Source: Planctomycetota bacterium (GTDB lineage: Bacteria; Planctomycetota; J058; J103). Taken from it: 64,000 bases of DNA. Location: NCBI GenBank assembly GCA_026004615.1, contig BPJM01000001.1, forward strand, positions 631,482 to 695,481, read 5' to 3'. Below are positions 18,300 to 27,181 of this stretch, in pieces (position 1 is the stretch's first letter; each line of letters opens with the position of its first letter). The notes under the pieces were generated by a model. It worked only from the letters and a program-made list of their open reading frames with translations, searched no databases and was not told the origin of the DNA. Position numbers and translations under genes: made by a program.

Positions 18300-21202
18300 C
18301 TAGCGCGTCGCGGTCTCGAACGAGCGATCGAGCCGCGGATCGAGCGCGGCCTCGATGATCTGCTGCTGTTCCAGCGCGTGGCTGGCGTGCGAGCCGGTGG
18401 CGGGGCTGGCGCTGCGCGCCCGCGCGATCACCCGCAGGGGCGGCGCGGTCAGTCCCCACTCCGCGAACGTGCTCCAGACGTACAGCCAAGCACCCTGGTT
18501 GTACGGCTCCTCCTGCACCCAGAACCGCTGCCGGTGCGCGGGGAAGCGCTCCAGCTCGCGCACGACCTCTTCGCGCCGCAGCGGGTAGAGCTGTTCCAGC
18601 CGCACGATCGCCAGATCGTGTCGTGCCGCGCGGCGCCGCGCCTCGTCGAGCTCGTAGTAGATCTTGCCGCTGCACAACAGCACCCGCTCGACCGCGCGCG
18701 GATCGGGCGCGCCCTCGCCCGCGAACAGCGGATCGGGCAGCACCCGCCGGTAGCCGCCCTCGACGAGCTCCGCCAGCGGCGAGACGGCCGCCGGATGGCG
18801 CAGCAGGCTCTTGGGCGCCATCACCACCAGCGGCTTGCGCCACGGGCGCAGCACCTGGCGCCGCAGCGCAGTGGAAGATCTGCGCCGGGGTCGTGAGCTG
18901 GCGACCTGCATGTTGTCCTCCGCGCCAAGCTGCAGGAACCGCTCCAGGCGGCGCCGAGAGTGCTCCGGCCCCTGACCCTCGTAGCCGTGCGGCAGGAGCA
19001 GCACCAGGCCGCGAGCCGGATGCCACTTGTCCTCGCCGAGGAGATGAACTGGTCGATGATCACCTGCGCGCCGTTGGCGAAGTCGCCGAACTGCGCCTCC
19101 CAGAGCACCAGCGCGTCCGGCTGTCGCGAGCGAGTAGCCGAACTCGAAGCCGAGCACGCCCGTCTCGGACAGCGGGCTGTCGTAGATCGAGCCATGGCGC
19201 CTGGTCCGGCGCCAGGCGCGCGAGCGGGCAGTACGGCGCCCCGGTCTCGTAGTCGTCAGAGATCGGCGTGGCGGTGGCTGAAGGTGCCGCGGCGCGAGTC
19301 CTGCCCGCTCAGCCGCACCGGCACGCCCTCGACCAGCAGGCTGGCGAACGCGAGCGCCTCGGCCATCCCCCAGTCCAGCGGCCGCTCGCCCGTGCCCATG
19401 GCGCGGCGCGCTTGCAGAAGGCGCCCGAGCTTGGGGTGGGGGTGGAAGTCCTCGGGCAGCTCGGTCAGCCGCTGCGCCAGCTCTTGCAGCCGCTCGCGCG
19501 GGACCGCGGTCTTTACCTCCGGCACCCCCTCGTCGGGCCCGCCCCGGTACCGCTCCCAGATCCTGCCGGTGCGGCTGCGGGGGTGGTAGCGGTAGATCGG
19601 GCCCTCGGGCCCGCTCTGCCCGTCGTCCCGCCGCGCACCCAGCCGGTACGCCTGGTGTTGCTCCTCCAGCACCGCGCGCCGCTCTTCGGCGATGCGCTCC
19701 GCCTCCGCGGGCTCGAGGATGCCGAGCTCCGCCAGCTTGCGCACGAACTGCTCGCGCACCGTCGGATGCTTCTCGATCGCCTTGTACATGAGCGGCTGGG
19801 TGTACGACGGCTCGTCGCCCTCGTTGTGGCCGTGCCGCCGGTAGCACCACAGATCGATCACCACGTCGCGCTGGAAGCGCGCCCGGTAGTCGACCGCGAG
19901 CCGCACCACCTGCGCCACCGCCTCGGGGTCCTCGCCGTTGACGTGGAAGATCGGGATCTGGAGCATCTTCGCCACGTCGGTCGGATAGCGGCTGGAGCGG
20001 CCGTCGCGCGGGTTGGTGGTGAAGCCGATCTGGTTGTTGACGATCACATGGACCGTGCCCCCGACCGTGTAGCCCTCCAGCTCCGACATGTTGAACATCT
20101 CGGCGACGATGCCCTGGCCGGCGAAGGCGGCATCGCCGTGGATCAGCAGCGGCAGCACCCGCCGCCGCTCCCGGTCGCCATAGCGGTCCTGCTTCGCCCG
20201 CACCCGCCCGACCACCACCGGGTCGACGAACTCCAGATGGCTGGGGTTGAAGGTGAGCGACAGGTGCACGGTGCGCCCGCCGAGCTCCCGCTCGGCCGCG
20301 TAGCCGAGGTGGTACTTCACATCGCCGCGGCCCAGGTAGCGCTCCGGATCCTCGTCGGCGAACTCGGCGAAGATCTCCTGCATCGGTTTGCCGAGCACGT
20401 TGGCCAGCACATTGAGCCGGCCGCGGTGCGCCATGCCGATGACGATCTCCTCCACCCCGTTGCGCGCCGACTGCTCGATCAGCAGCTCCAGGAGCGGGAT
20501 CAGGCTCTCCGCCCCTTCGAGCGAGAACCGCTTGGCGCCGATGAACTTGGTGTGCAGGAACCGCTCGAAGATCTCGGCGTCGGTCAGCTTGGCGAGCAGC
20601 TTCACGAAGTCGTCCCGCGACAGCTCGGGGTGGTTGCGGCTCGCCTCCATCCGCTCGATCAGCCAGCGCTGCGCCTCCGCCGCTTCATCCAGGTGCGCGA
20701 TCTCCACCCCGATCGTGCGGCAGTAGGTCTCCTGCAGGGTGGCGATGATCTCGCGGAGCGTGCCGCTCAGCCCGCCGGCGGTGAAGCTCCGCTCCAGGTC
20801 GCCCTCCTCCAGGCCGAACTCGGCGAGCGCGAAGGGGGGGCCCTCGGGCGTGGCGAGCCCGAGCGGATCGAGCCGGGCATACAGGTGCCCCCGCATGCGA
20901 TAGGCCTGCACGAGCTGGGCGACCCGGTCCTGGCGGGCGGCGCGCGCCAGCCGCCGCTCGGCCTCGGTGGCGGCCTCGGCTGGGCCGGTGCCGCGGGCGG
21001 CGAAGATGCTGCGCCGCACCGGCGGGGGCGGGCCGAGCTCCGCCGGCTGCGGGCGGGCCCCGCCGCCGTCCAGCCGCTCGAACCAGTGCCGCCACGCCGG
21101 ATCGACCGAGGCCGGATCTTCCAGGAAACGCCGGTACACCTCCTCGACGAATGGCAGGTTGTCGCTGAGCAAGAGCCTTTCGGGGGCAGCGGATGCGCTC
21201 AT
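18300..21202 (-). pseudogene. sucA: 2-oxoglutarate dehydrogenase E1 (sucA), broken by clustered frameshifts
   Basis: Encodes the thiamine-diphosphate E1 subunit of the 2-oxoglutarate dehydrogenase complex, about 967 residues if repaired. The first 649 residues (21202 to 19256) are intact and hold RFLHTKFIGAKRFSLEGAES, the TPP-binding region VNGEDPEAV and WCYRRHGHNEGDEP. The frame then stops at 19256. Between about 19262 and 18853 the expected sequence continues but jumps frame at least four times (DYETGAPYC, then [19 protein letters not shown], then [17 protein letters not shown], then [17 protein letters not shown]), with further compensated indels. From about 18850 to 18300 the C-terminal part is again intact. 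Protein conservation across all frames argues for base-calling errors rather than decay. Start ATG 21202 has a GAGGCGA site. The flanks are sucB downstream and a divergent gdh. Confidence 0.85.
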
Positions 21203-21274
21203 GGCAGTTCGCCTCGCCGCCGTCCGGGCCGGCCGGCGCCCGGCGCCGGCCGGCGGAATCCGGACGCAGCGCGC

Positions 21275-21303
21275 AAAGTAGCGTAGAGCAGGCCGGGTGT
21301 AAA
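21275..21303 (-). promoter_or_regulatory. Candidate promoter for sucA
   Basis: On the minus strand TTTACA (21303-21298) and TACTTT (21280-21275) are separated by 17 bases, about 70 bases upstream of the sucA ATG. The -35 matches 5/6, the -10 only 3/6. Confidence 0.4.
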
Positions 21304-21381
21304 GCGCTCCCCGCGGCGGGGCGGTAACGCACCGAGCGGAGGACCGCCACGGCGCCCGACACCACACAGGAGGCAGCAACC

Positions 21382-22680
21382 ATGACCGCGGAGATCAAGA
21401 TCGACACCGCGCTGGAGCGCGAGCGCGATCCGGTGGGCGCCATCCAGCAGCAGCTCCGGGCGGCGGTCGAACGGCTGACCCTGCCCCAGACCGTGTACGA
21501 GCTGTTGCGGCTGCCCATGCGCGCGATCAAGGTGGCGATCCCCGTCCACCTGGAGGCCGGTGGCTACCGGCTGTTCGAGGGCTGGCGGGTGCAGCACAGC
21601 GACGTGCTGGGGCCGACCAAGGGCGGGATCCGGTTTCACCCCGCGGTGAGCGAGCAGGAGGTGACCGCCCTCGCCATGTGGATGAGCTACAAGACGGCGG
21701 CCAACGGCCTGCCGCTGGGTGGCGCCAAGGGCGGGGTGCGGGTCGATCCCCGCGCGCTGTCGGTGCGCGAGCTGGAACAGCTCAGCCGCGGCTACGTGCG
21801 GCTGTTGCGCAACGAGATGGGACCCCGGCGCGACATCCCGGCCCCCGACGTGAACACCGACGCCCGCATCATGGGCTGGATGGCGGACGAGTACATGCAG
21901 CTGGTGGGCCAGTCCGAGCCCGGTTTCGTGACCGGCAAGCCGCTGGTGCTGGGCGGCTCGCCGGGCCGGCTGGAGGCGACCGGCCGCGGCGTGGTGGTGA
22001 CGGTGCGCGAGGTGTTGCGCGCCCGGGGCCAGCGCCTGGCCGGAGCGCGGGTGGCCGTACAGGGCTTCGGCAACGCGGGCCGGGTGGCGGCGCGGCGCTT
22101 CGCCGAGGCAGGGGCGCGCGTGGTGGCGGTGAGCGACAGCCGCGCCGCCGTGTACTGCGAGCAGGGGCTCGCGGTGCCGGCCTTGATCGCCCACAAGCAG
22201 CGGACCGGCAGCGTCGGCGGCTTTCCGGGGGCGGAGCCGATCGGGCAGGAGGAGCTGCTCACGCTCGAAGTGGAGGTGCTGGTCCCGGCGGCGCTGGAGA
22301 ACGCGATCACCGAGGAGCTGGCGCCGCGGGTGCGCGCGCGCGTGATCGCCGAGGCGGCCAACGGACCGACCACCGCTGCGGCCGACGCGATCCTGCGCCA
22401 GCGCGACATCTGGGTCATCCCCGATATCGTCTGCAACGCCGGCGGGGTCATCGTCAGCTACTTCGAGTGGGTGCAGAACACCACCGGCTACCTCTGGACG
22501 GCGCGCAAGGTGGAGCGGCTGTGCGAGGACAAGCTGGTGCAGACCTGCGCGGCGCTGCTCGGGTGCGCCGAGCAGCTGGGGCTCGACCTGCGCCAGGCGG
22601 CCTACACGCTCGCCGTCGAGCGGCTGGCGGAGGGACTGCGCGCGCGCGGCCGGCTGAACGAGCAGGGCGCGCCGCGCTGA
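21382..22680 (+). CDS. gdhA: Glutamate dehydrogenase (Glu/Leu/Phe/Val family)
   Basis: A 432-residue NAD(P)-dependent glutamate dehydrogenase that interconverts glutamate with 2-oxoglutarate and ammonia. The catalytic region has GPTKGGIRFHP, KGGVRVDPRALS and PAPDVNTDARIMGW; the Rossmann domain has VAVQGFGNAGRVAA (about residues 225-240). NAD versus NADP preference was not resolved. Start ATG follows AGGAGG at the right distance. It is divergent from sucA, with 179 bases between them, so the two main 2-oxoglutarate consumers share one control region. A hairpin across the stop codon probably ends the transcript. Confidence 0.93.
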   Translation: MTAEIKIDTALERERDPVGAIQQQLRAAVERLTLPQTVYELLRLPMRAIKVAIPVHLEAGGYRLFEGWRVQHSDVLGPTKGGIRFHPAVSEQEVTALAMWMSYKTAANGLPLGGAKGGVRVDPRALSVRELEQLSRGYVRLLRNEMGPRRDIPAPDVNTDARIMGWMADEYMQLVGQSEPGFVTGKPLVLGGSPGRLEATGRGVVVTVREVLRARGQRLAGARVAVQGFGNAGRVAARRFAEAGARVVAVSDSRAAVYCEQGLAVPALIAHKQRTGSVGGFPGAEPIGQEELLTLEVEVLVPAALENAITEELAPRVRARVIAEAANGPTTAAADAILRQRDIWVIPDIVCNAGGVIVSYFEWVQNTTGYLWTARKVERLCEDKLVQTCAALLGCAEQLGLDLRQAAYTLAVERLAEGLRARGRLNEQGAPR

Positions 22681-22696
22681 GGCACGGCGCGCCCTG
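22663..22696. terminator. Hairpin spanning the end of gdhA
   Basis: Perfect 12-bp arms (22663-22674 and 22685-22696) with a 10-base loop, overlapping the last codons and stop of gdhA. No T-run. It lies between convergent gdhA and the TlpA-like gene. Confidence 0.5.
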
Positions 22697-22764
22697 GCGG
22701 CGGCGCCCCCCGGCGGCGGGCGCGAGGCGGCAGGGGGGCTCGCAGGCTCGGGGCTGTGCCGCGT

Positions 22765-23757
22765 TCAGAACAGCCGCCGCTCGGGCTTGCCGCCCTGGGC
22801 CTCGCCTTGCTCGCCGGGAGCCGGGGCCAGCTGCTCGGCGAGCAGCTTCTCGATCACGCCCTCGAGCACCACCCCTTCGGTGTAGCCCACCTTGACCAGC
22901 CGCACCCGGCCCTGCCGGTCGATGAACAGCAGCGTCGGAAACCCCTGGAAGCCGGGGATCTTCTTGAGGAAGTCGGCTTCGATGACCCCGAGCCGATACG
23001 GGATCTCGTGCTCGCTGGCGAACTCGCGCACCAGCTCCACCGCTTGCTCCCCGCCGACCCGCTCGCGGCTCAGCCCGACGATCGCGAACCCCTTGCCCTT
23101 GTAGCGCTGGTACAGCTCGATCAGGTGCGGGATCTCGGCGCGACACGGCGGGCACCAGGTGCCCCAGATGTCGACCAGCACCACCTGGCCCCGGAAGTCG
23201 CGCAGGCGCAGCGGCTCGCCCGCCAGGTCGGTCAGCTCGAAGTCGAAATCGAACAGGGCTCGCTCGCCGAGCTGAGCCAGCAGCGCCTCGCGCTCCTTGG
23301 CATGCCGCTCGCGCTCGGCCTGCCGCGCCCGCGCCTTGGCGTCCTCCATGATCTGCTGGAAGCGCGGCTCGTCGCGGATGGGGTCGAGGTCGGTGTCCTG
23401 GGCGATGTGCTCCCAGTCCTCGAAGCCCGCCTGGAGCGCGCGCGCGAAGTGCTCCAGCGCGCGCTCCTTGTCGCCCTTGAGGGAATAGGCGCACGCGGTG
23501 TTGTAGTGCGCAATCTGCCGGATCTGGTCCTTGGCGCGCGCGGGCAGCTCCGCCCGCTCCAGCAGCTCCAGCGAACGGGCATAGCTCTGGATCGCGCCGT
23601 CGTAGTCCCTCGCCTGCAGCTGCTCCATCGCGCGCTCGAACGCCTGCAGCGCCTCGCGGCTCGCGGCGTCTTCCGCCTGCGCCTGCGCCCGCGGCGCGGC
23701 GAGCAGCCACGCCGCCGCGAGCGCCACCAAGAGCCTGCTCACGCGGATCGTCTTCAC
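22765..23757 (-). CDS. Periplasmic TPR-thioredoxin protein (TlpA-like)
   Basis: A 330-residue exported protein: signal peptide (about 1-26), a TPR region (about 35-140) and a C-terminal AhpC/TSA-TlpA thioredoxin domain (about 170-305) with the redox motif WCPPC near residue 200 and the cis-Pro loop GFPTLLF. It should reduce or exchange disulfides in the periplasm. The TPR part ends with DWEHIAQDTDLDPIRDEPRF, a motif that recurs in the HEAT protein at 37133-39313. It is the last gene of a leftward group (SRPBCC, LarB, NnrD, this gene) with gaps of 50 to 160 bases. Confidence 0.88.
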   Translation of the reverse strand: MKTIRVSRLLVALAAAWLLAAPRAQAQAEDAASREALQAFERAMEQLQARDYDGAIQSYARSLELLERAELPARAKDQIRQIAHYNTACAYSLKGDKERALEHFARALQAGFEDWEHIAQDTDLDPIRDEPRFQQIMEDAKARARQAERERHAKEREALLAQLGERALFDFDFELTDLAGEPLRLRDFRGQVVLVDIWGTWCPPCRAEIPHLIELYQRYKGKGFAIVGLSRERVGGEQAVELVREFASEHEIPYRLGVIEADFLKKIPGFQGFPTLLFIDRQGRVRLVKVGYTEGVVLEGVIEKLLAEQLAPAPGEQGEAQGGKPERRLF

Positions 23758-23916
23758 GGATCGTCCTCCTCCTCGCCGCCACGCGGGCGGATCTTCCGAG
23801 TGGTACGCGGGGGCGGCGGGGCGGTGTTGGGCCGGAGGCGGTAGCCGGAGGCGGCACGCCGCCAGGACGCATGCCCCCCCGCGCCGCGCGCCGCGCTCGC
23901 GCCCCGAGCAGCGGGT

Positions 23917-24783
23917 TCAGCGCAGCACCCGCGGCAGCCGCTCCAGCAGGTCCGAGGCGAGCAGGCCCCGCTGGCCGATCTGCTCCGCCCCCAGGTCGCC
24001 GGCGCGCGCGTGCGCCCATACCCCCAGGCGGGCGGCCTCGAAGGGCACCAGCCCCTGGCCGAGCAGCGCCGCGATGACCCCCGTCAGGACATCCCCCATG
24101 CCGCCGGTCGCCATGCCGGGATTGCCCGCCTCGCAGCGCCACAGCCGCTGCTCGCTGCCGAGGGCCACGAGCGTGCCGCGCCCCTTGAGCACCAGCACGT
24201 GCGCCGGGAAGCGGGCGGCGAAGGCGCGGGCGGTGGCGGCGCGATCGCGCTGGACTTCGGCGGTGCTCGCGCCCGCCAGCCGCGCCATCTCCCCCGGATG
24301 CGGCGTGAGGATCCCCGGATGGGCGGTGCGCCCGAGCAGCTCGATCTCCTCGGCGAGTGCGACCAGCGCGTCGGCATCCGCCACCCACGGGCAGGTCAGC
24401 CGCTCGATCAGCGCGCGCGCGAAGCGGAGGGTGGACGGCTCGCGGCCGAGCCCGGGCCCCAGCGCCACCACGTCGGCGCCGCCGGTGGCGAGCCGCTCCA
24501 GCACCGCCGGCAGCGCCTGCGGCGCCAGCGTGCCGGCCTCCGTCTCCGGCAACGGCCAGGTCATGGCATCGGTGAGCTTGGCGGCGAGGATCGGGTAGAC
24601 CGAGCGCGGGCAGCCCACCGTCACCAGCCCCGCCCCCGCGCGCAGCGCCGCGCCGGCGGCGAGCGCCGCCGCCCCGACCAGCCCCGTCGAGCCGCCGAGC
24701 ACCAGCACCCGCCCGAACATGCCCTTGTGCGCATCCAGAGGGCGCGGGGGCAAGCCTGGCGGGACGCTGGTGTCGATGGACAT
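23917..24783 (-). CDS. nnrD: ADP-dependent NAD(P)H-hydrate dehydratase
   Basis: A 288-residue ribokinase-like protein of the YjeF C-terminal/NnrD family, which repairs damaged (hydrated) NADH and NADPH using ADP. Family features are GRVLVLGGSTGLVGAAALAA near the N-terminus, LTPHPGEMARL in the middle and GNPGMATGGMGDVLTG with the catalytic Asp of GDVL. The N-terminal epimerase domain (NnrE) found fused in many bacteria is not present. Start ATG 24783 was chosen over an upstream ATG because of a GAGGAGG site. Confidence 0.92.
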   Translation of the reverse strand: MSIDTSVPPGLPPRPLDAHKGMFGRVLVLGGSTGLVGAAALAAGAALRAGAGLVTVGCPRSVYPILAAKLTDAMTWPLPETEAGTLAPQALPAVLERLATGGADVVALGPGLGREPSTLRFARALIERLTCPWVADADALVALAEEIELLGRTAHPGILTPHPGEMARLAGASTAEVQRDRAATARAFAARFPAHVLVLKGRGTLVALGSEQRLWRCEAGNPGMATGGMGDVLTGVIAALLGQGLVPFEAARLGVWAHARAGDLGAEQIGQRGLLASDLLERLPRVLR

Positions 24784-24913
24784 CACGGCCGGCCTCCTCG
24801 CCCGTGCGGCCACCGCGCCGCCCCGCGGCGGCACTTGCCCAGCTCGCGCCTCGCGCCGCAGCCGGGCGGACGGACAGCGGCGGACCGTCGCCGGCCACCC
24901 CGGTCCGCCGGCG

Positions 24914-25708
24914 CTAGCCCGGGCCGGCGGGCAGCGCCTCGTCGGCGCCAGCGCGGTGCGCCCGCGCGTTGATCAGGTGCGCCAGCGTGCCGGCGCCGAA
25001 GCCGTTGTCGATGTTGACCACCGCCACCCCGGGCGCGCAGCTGTTGAGCACCGCCAGCAGCGCCGCCAGCCCGCCGAAGCTGGCGCCGTAGCCGACGCTG
25101 GTCGGCACCGCGATCACGGGCCCCGGCACCAGGCCGGCGACCACGCTCGGCAGCGCCGCGTCCATGCCGGCGGCCACCACGATCGCCTGCGCGCGGCGCA
25201 GCGCCTGCAGGTGCGGCAGGAGCCGGTGCAGTCCCGCCACCCCGACGTCGTAGGCCACCGCCGTGCGGCTGCCGAGCAGCTCCGCCGTCACCCGCGCCTC
25301 CTCGGCCACCGGCACGTCCGCGGTGCCGGCGGCCACGACGGCCACCAGCCCGAACGGCGGCGGCGCGCCCTCGCGGCGGCGCACGATGCAGCGCGCGCGC
25401 TCCTCCCAGCGCGCATCGGGCACGCGCGCGCGCACCGCCTCCCAGCAGGCGCGGTCGGCGCGCGTCGCCAGCAGGTCGCCGCCGCCGGCGACCACCGCGG
25501 CCGCGATGGCGCCGACGTCCTCGGGCCGCTTGCCCGTGCACAGGATCGCCTCGGGGACTCCCAGCCGCCGCGGCCGGTCGTGATCGATCCGGACCACACC
25601 CTGGAGTTCCGGTGCCTGCGCCGCGGCGAACATGTCCGCGGCGGTGTGCGGATCGAGCTCGCCGCGGTGCACGGCGGCGAGCAGCTCGTGCAGGCGGCTC
25701 GGATGCAT
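24914..25708 (-). CDS. larB: Nickel-pincer cofactor biosynthesis protein LarB
   Basis: A 264-residue LarB, which carboxylates and hydrolyses nicotinic acid adenine dinucleotide in making the nickel-pincer nucleotide cofactor of lactate racemase and related enzymes. The PurE-like domain shows DVGVAGLHRLL, VVAAGMDAALPSVVAGLV and PTSVGYGASFGGLAALL. The N-terminal part has RLGVPEAILCTGKRPED. Neighbours LarC and LarE are not in the window, so the pathway would need them elsewhere. It lies between the SRPBCC gene and nnrD on the same strand. Confidence 0.9.
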   Translation of the reverse strand: MHPSRLHELLAAVHRGELDPHTAADMFAAAQAPELQGVVRIDHDRPRRLGVPEAILCTGKRPEDVGAIAAAVVAGGGDLLATRADRACWEAVRARVPDARWEERARCIVRRREGAPPPFGLVAVVAAGTADVPVAEEARVTAELLGSRTAVAYDVGVAGLHRLLPHLQALRRAQAIVVAAGMDAALPSVVAGLVPGPVIAVPTSVGYGASFGGLAALLAVLNSCAPGVAVVNIDNGFGAGTLAHLINARAHRAGADEALPAGPG

Positions 25709-25759
25709 GGCGTCCTGGCCCGCGGGGTCCTGAACCTTGCGCCCGGCGGCCGGGGCCGC

Positions 25760-26557
25760 TCAGCGCCCCTCGCCCGCGCCGCTGCTCGCGCCGGCCGGCA
25801 GCGGTGCGGCCTCGCCCTCCGTGGCGCCGCCGTCCGGGGAGACCGGTGCCGCGGCGCCGGTCTCCTCCCCTGCTCCGGAGGCGGTTGGCCTCGCCGGGGC
25901 CGCCGCCTCGAGCACCCCGAGCGGCGGCTCGGCCACGAGCACCTCGCCCCGCGCCCTGGCCAGCTGCTCGCAGCTCGCCGCCATGGCACGGTGTTCCTGG
26001 GTGCGGGCTCCGACCGCCTCCATGAGCGCGTTGAGGAACGCCCCGATGGGCCGCCGGGCGACGCCATGGGTGAGGAACACCACCCGGGAGCGCCGCGGAT
26101 CGGTCGGGGCCGGTGCCACCTCGAAGCGCCAGGCCAGGCTCTCGAACAGCCCGCCGATGCCGGGGTCCATCTCCAGCAGCCGCTCGGCGATCAGCCGCCC
26201 CGGCTCGTACGCGGTGAGCTGCGCTCCCTGCACCGAGCCATCCTCGAGCACGTAGCGGTGGGTCACGGTCGGGCCCAGCTGCGCCACCGCTTCCTCGCTG
26301 CCGCCCGCTGCCACCACGGTGGCGAGGGCGCGCGGATCGACGACCTCGACCCGCGCGATGCCGGTGCCGAACTCCTGGCCGAACCACTGCGCGCGCGAGG
26401 GCAGATGCGCGATCGCGGCAAAGATCTGCTCGGGCGGCGCGTCGAGCACCAGCTCGGTGCGAGCTTCGATGCGCGTGCCGGCGACGTAACCCGCGACCAC
26501 CACCCCCACCACCAGCACGACCAGCAGCACCAACAGCAGCCTGAGCAGCTTCAGCAT
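25760..26557 (-). CDS. Membrane-anchored SRPBCC (START-like) domain protein
   Basis: A 265-residue protein with one N-terminal transmembrane helix (about residues 4-28), a single SRPBCC/polyketide-cyclase-like domain (about 30-200, beginning RTELVLDAPPEQIFAAIAHL) and a low-complexity Ala/Gly/Glu tail. Such domains bind hydrophobic ligands; no specific ligand can be named. The ATG at 26557 has a GGGGGAGGG site. It precedes larB by 51 bases. Confidence 0.75.
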   Translation of the reverse strand: MLKLLRLLLVLLVVLVVGVVVAGYVAGTRIEARTELVLDAPPEQIFAAIAHLPSRAQWFGQEFGTGIARVEVVDPRALATVVAAGGSEEAVAQLGPTVTHRYVLEDGSVQGAQLTAYEPGRLIAERLLEMDPGIGGLFESLAWRFEVAPAPTDPRRSRVVFLTHGVARRPIGAFLNALMEAVGARTQEHRAMAASCEQLARARGEVLVAEPPLGVLEAAAPARPTASGAGEETGAAAPVSPDGGATEGEAAPLPAGASSGAGEGR

Positions 26558-26635
26558 CCCGGCACCCTCCCCCTGGCCGCCGGGAGTATCCCCGGTGCGC
26601 CGGCCGCCGTCAAACCCGCCGGTCCGAGGCCGGTC

Positions 26636-26863
26636 TCACCCCGCGCCGCCCTGCGGCGGCTCGCCCTGGCGTTTGTGCTGGGGCCCGCAGTACCGCCAGC
26701 CCAGCCGCACCAGGTCGGCGAGGATCTTGTAGGAGACGAAGGCGCGGCCGTGGTGCACGATCGAGTAGAACTTGTAGTCCTCGGCCAGCTCGTCGAGCAC
26801 CGGCCGCAGCTCGGGCGGCAGCGACTCCCGGATCCGGATTCGCGGGTCCTCCTTGGCGCTCAC
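26636..26863 (-). CDS. Small conserved-looking protein of unknown function, 75 aa
   Basis: A 75-residue protein beginning at GTG 26863, supported by an AGGAGGG site 7-8 bases upstream and a TACAAT -10 element about 50 bases upstream. It is charged and helical, with LPPELRPVLDELAEDYKFYS and a hydrophobic LADLVRLGWRYCG. It contains no signal peptide or recognised domain. It lies 78 bases upstream of the SRPBCC gene. Longer versions starting farther upstream would run into the Arg/Pro-rich leader and the promoter and were not used. Confidence 0.55.
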   Translation of the reverse strand: MSAKEDPRIRIRESLPPELRPVLDELAEDYKFYSIVHHGRAFVSYKILADLVRLGWRYCGPQHKRQGEPPQGGAG

Positions 26864-27181
26864 GCTCCACCCTCCTGGAACTCCGGGGCCTGCCCCCCGC
26901 GCCGGGGCGATTGTACCGCCGCGGGCCCGGCGCCGCATCTTCGGCAGCCCACGCGCTCCGCCGCAGCGGGCCGCCGGGACGGTCGGTGCGCTCGCGGCCG
27001 CAGCTCGCTGCGCCGCCGGCTGCCGGACGCCGCTCGGGGCTTGCGCGTGCGGGCGGGGCGCGGGCGAAAGCGGCAATGGTGCCAGCCCGCCCGCGCCGCG
27101 CCACCGCAGCAGACCGGACGGGGGGTGCGAGCCGGCACCCGCGCGCTCCGGCGGAAGGCCGCGGCGCGAGCCCGAGCTAGG
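26864..27181. other. Intergenic region, with a candidate -10 element for the 75-aa gene
   Basis: About 320 bases between the DUF885 gene stop and the 75-aa gene start. A minus-strand TACAAT lies at 26915-26910 without a good -35. The rest is GC-rich, with no supported gene. Confidence 0.45.

Noticed and set aside
18300..21202. sucA as a true decaying pseudogene
   Set aside because: The conserved protein sequence continues across the shifts and sucB is intact, which fits assembly errors better. Reads would be needed to decide.
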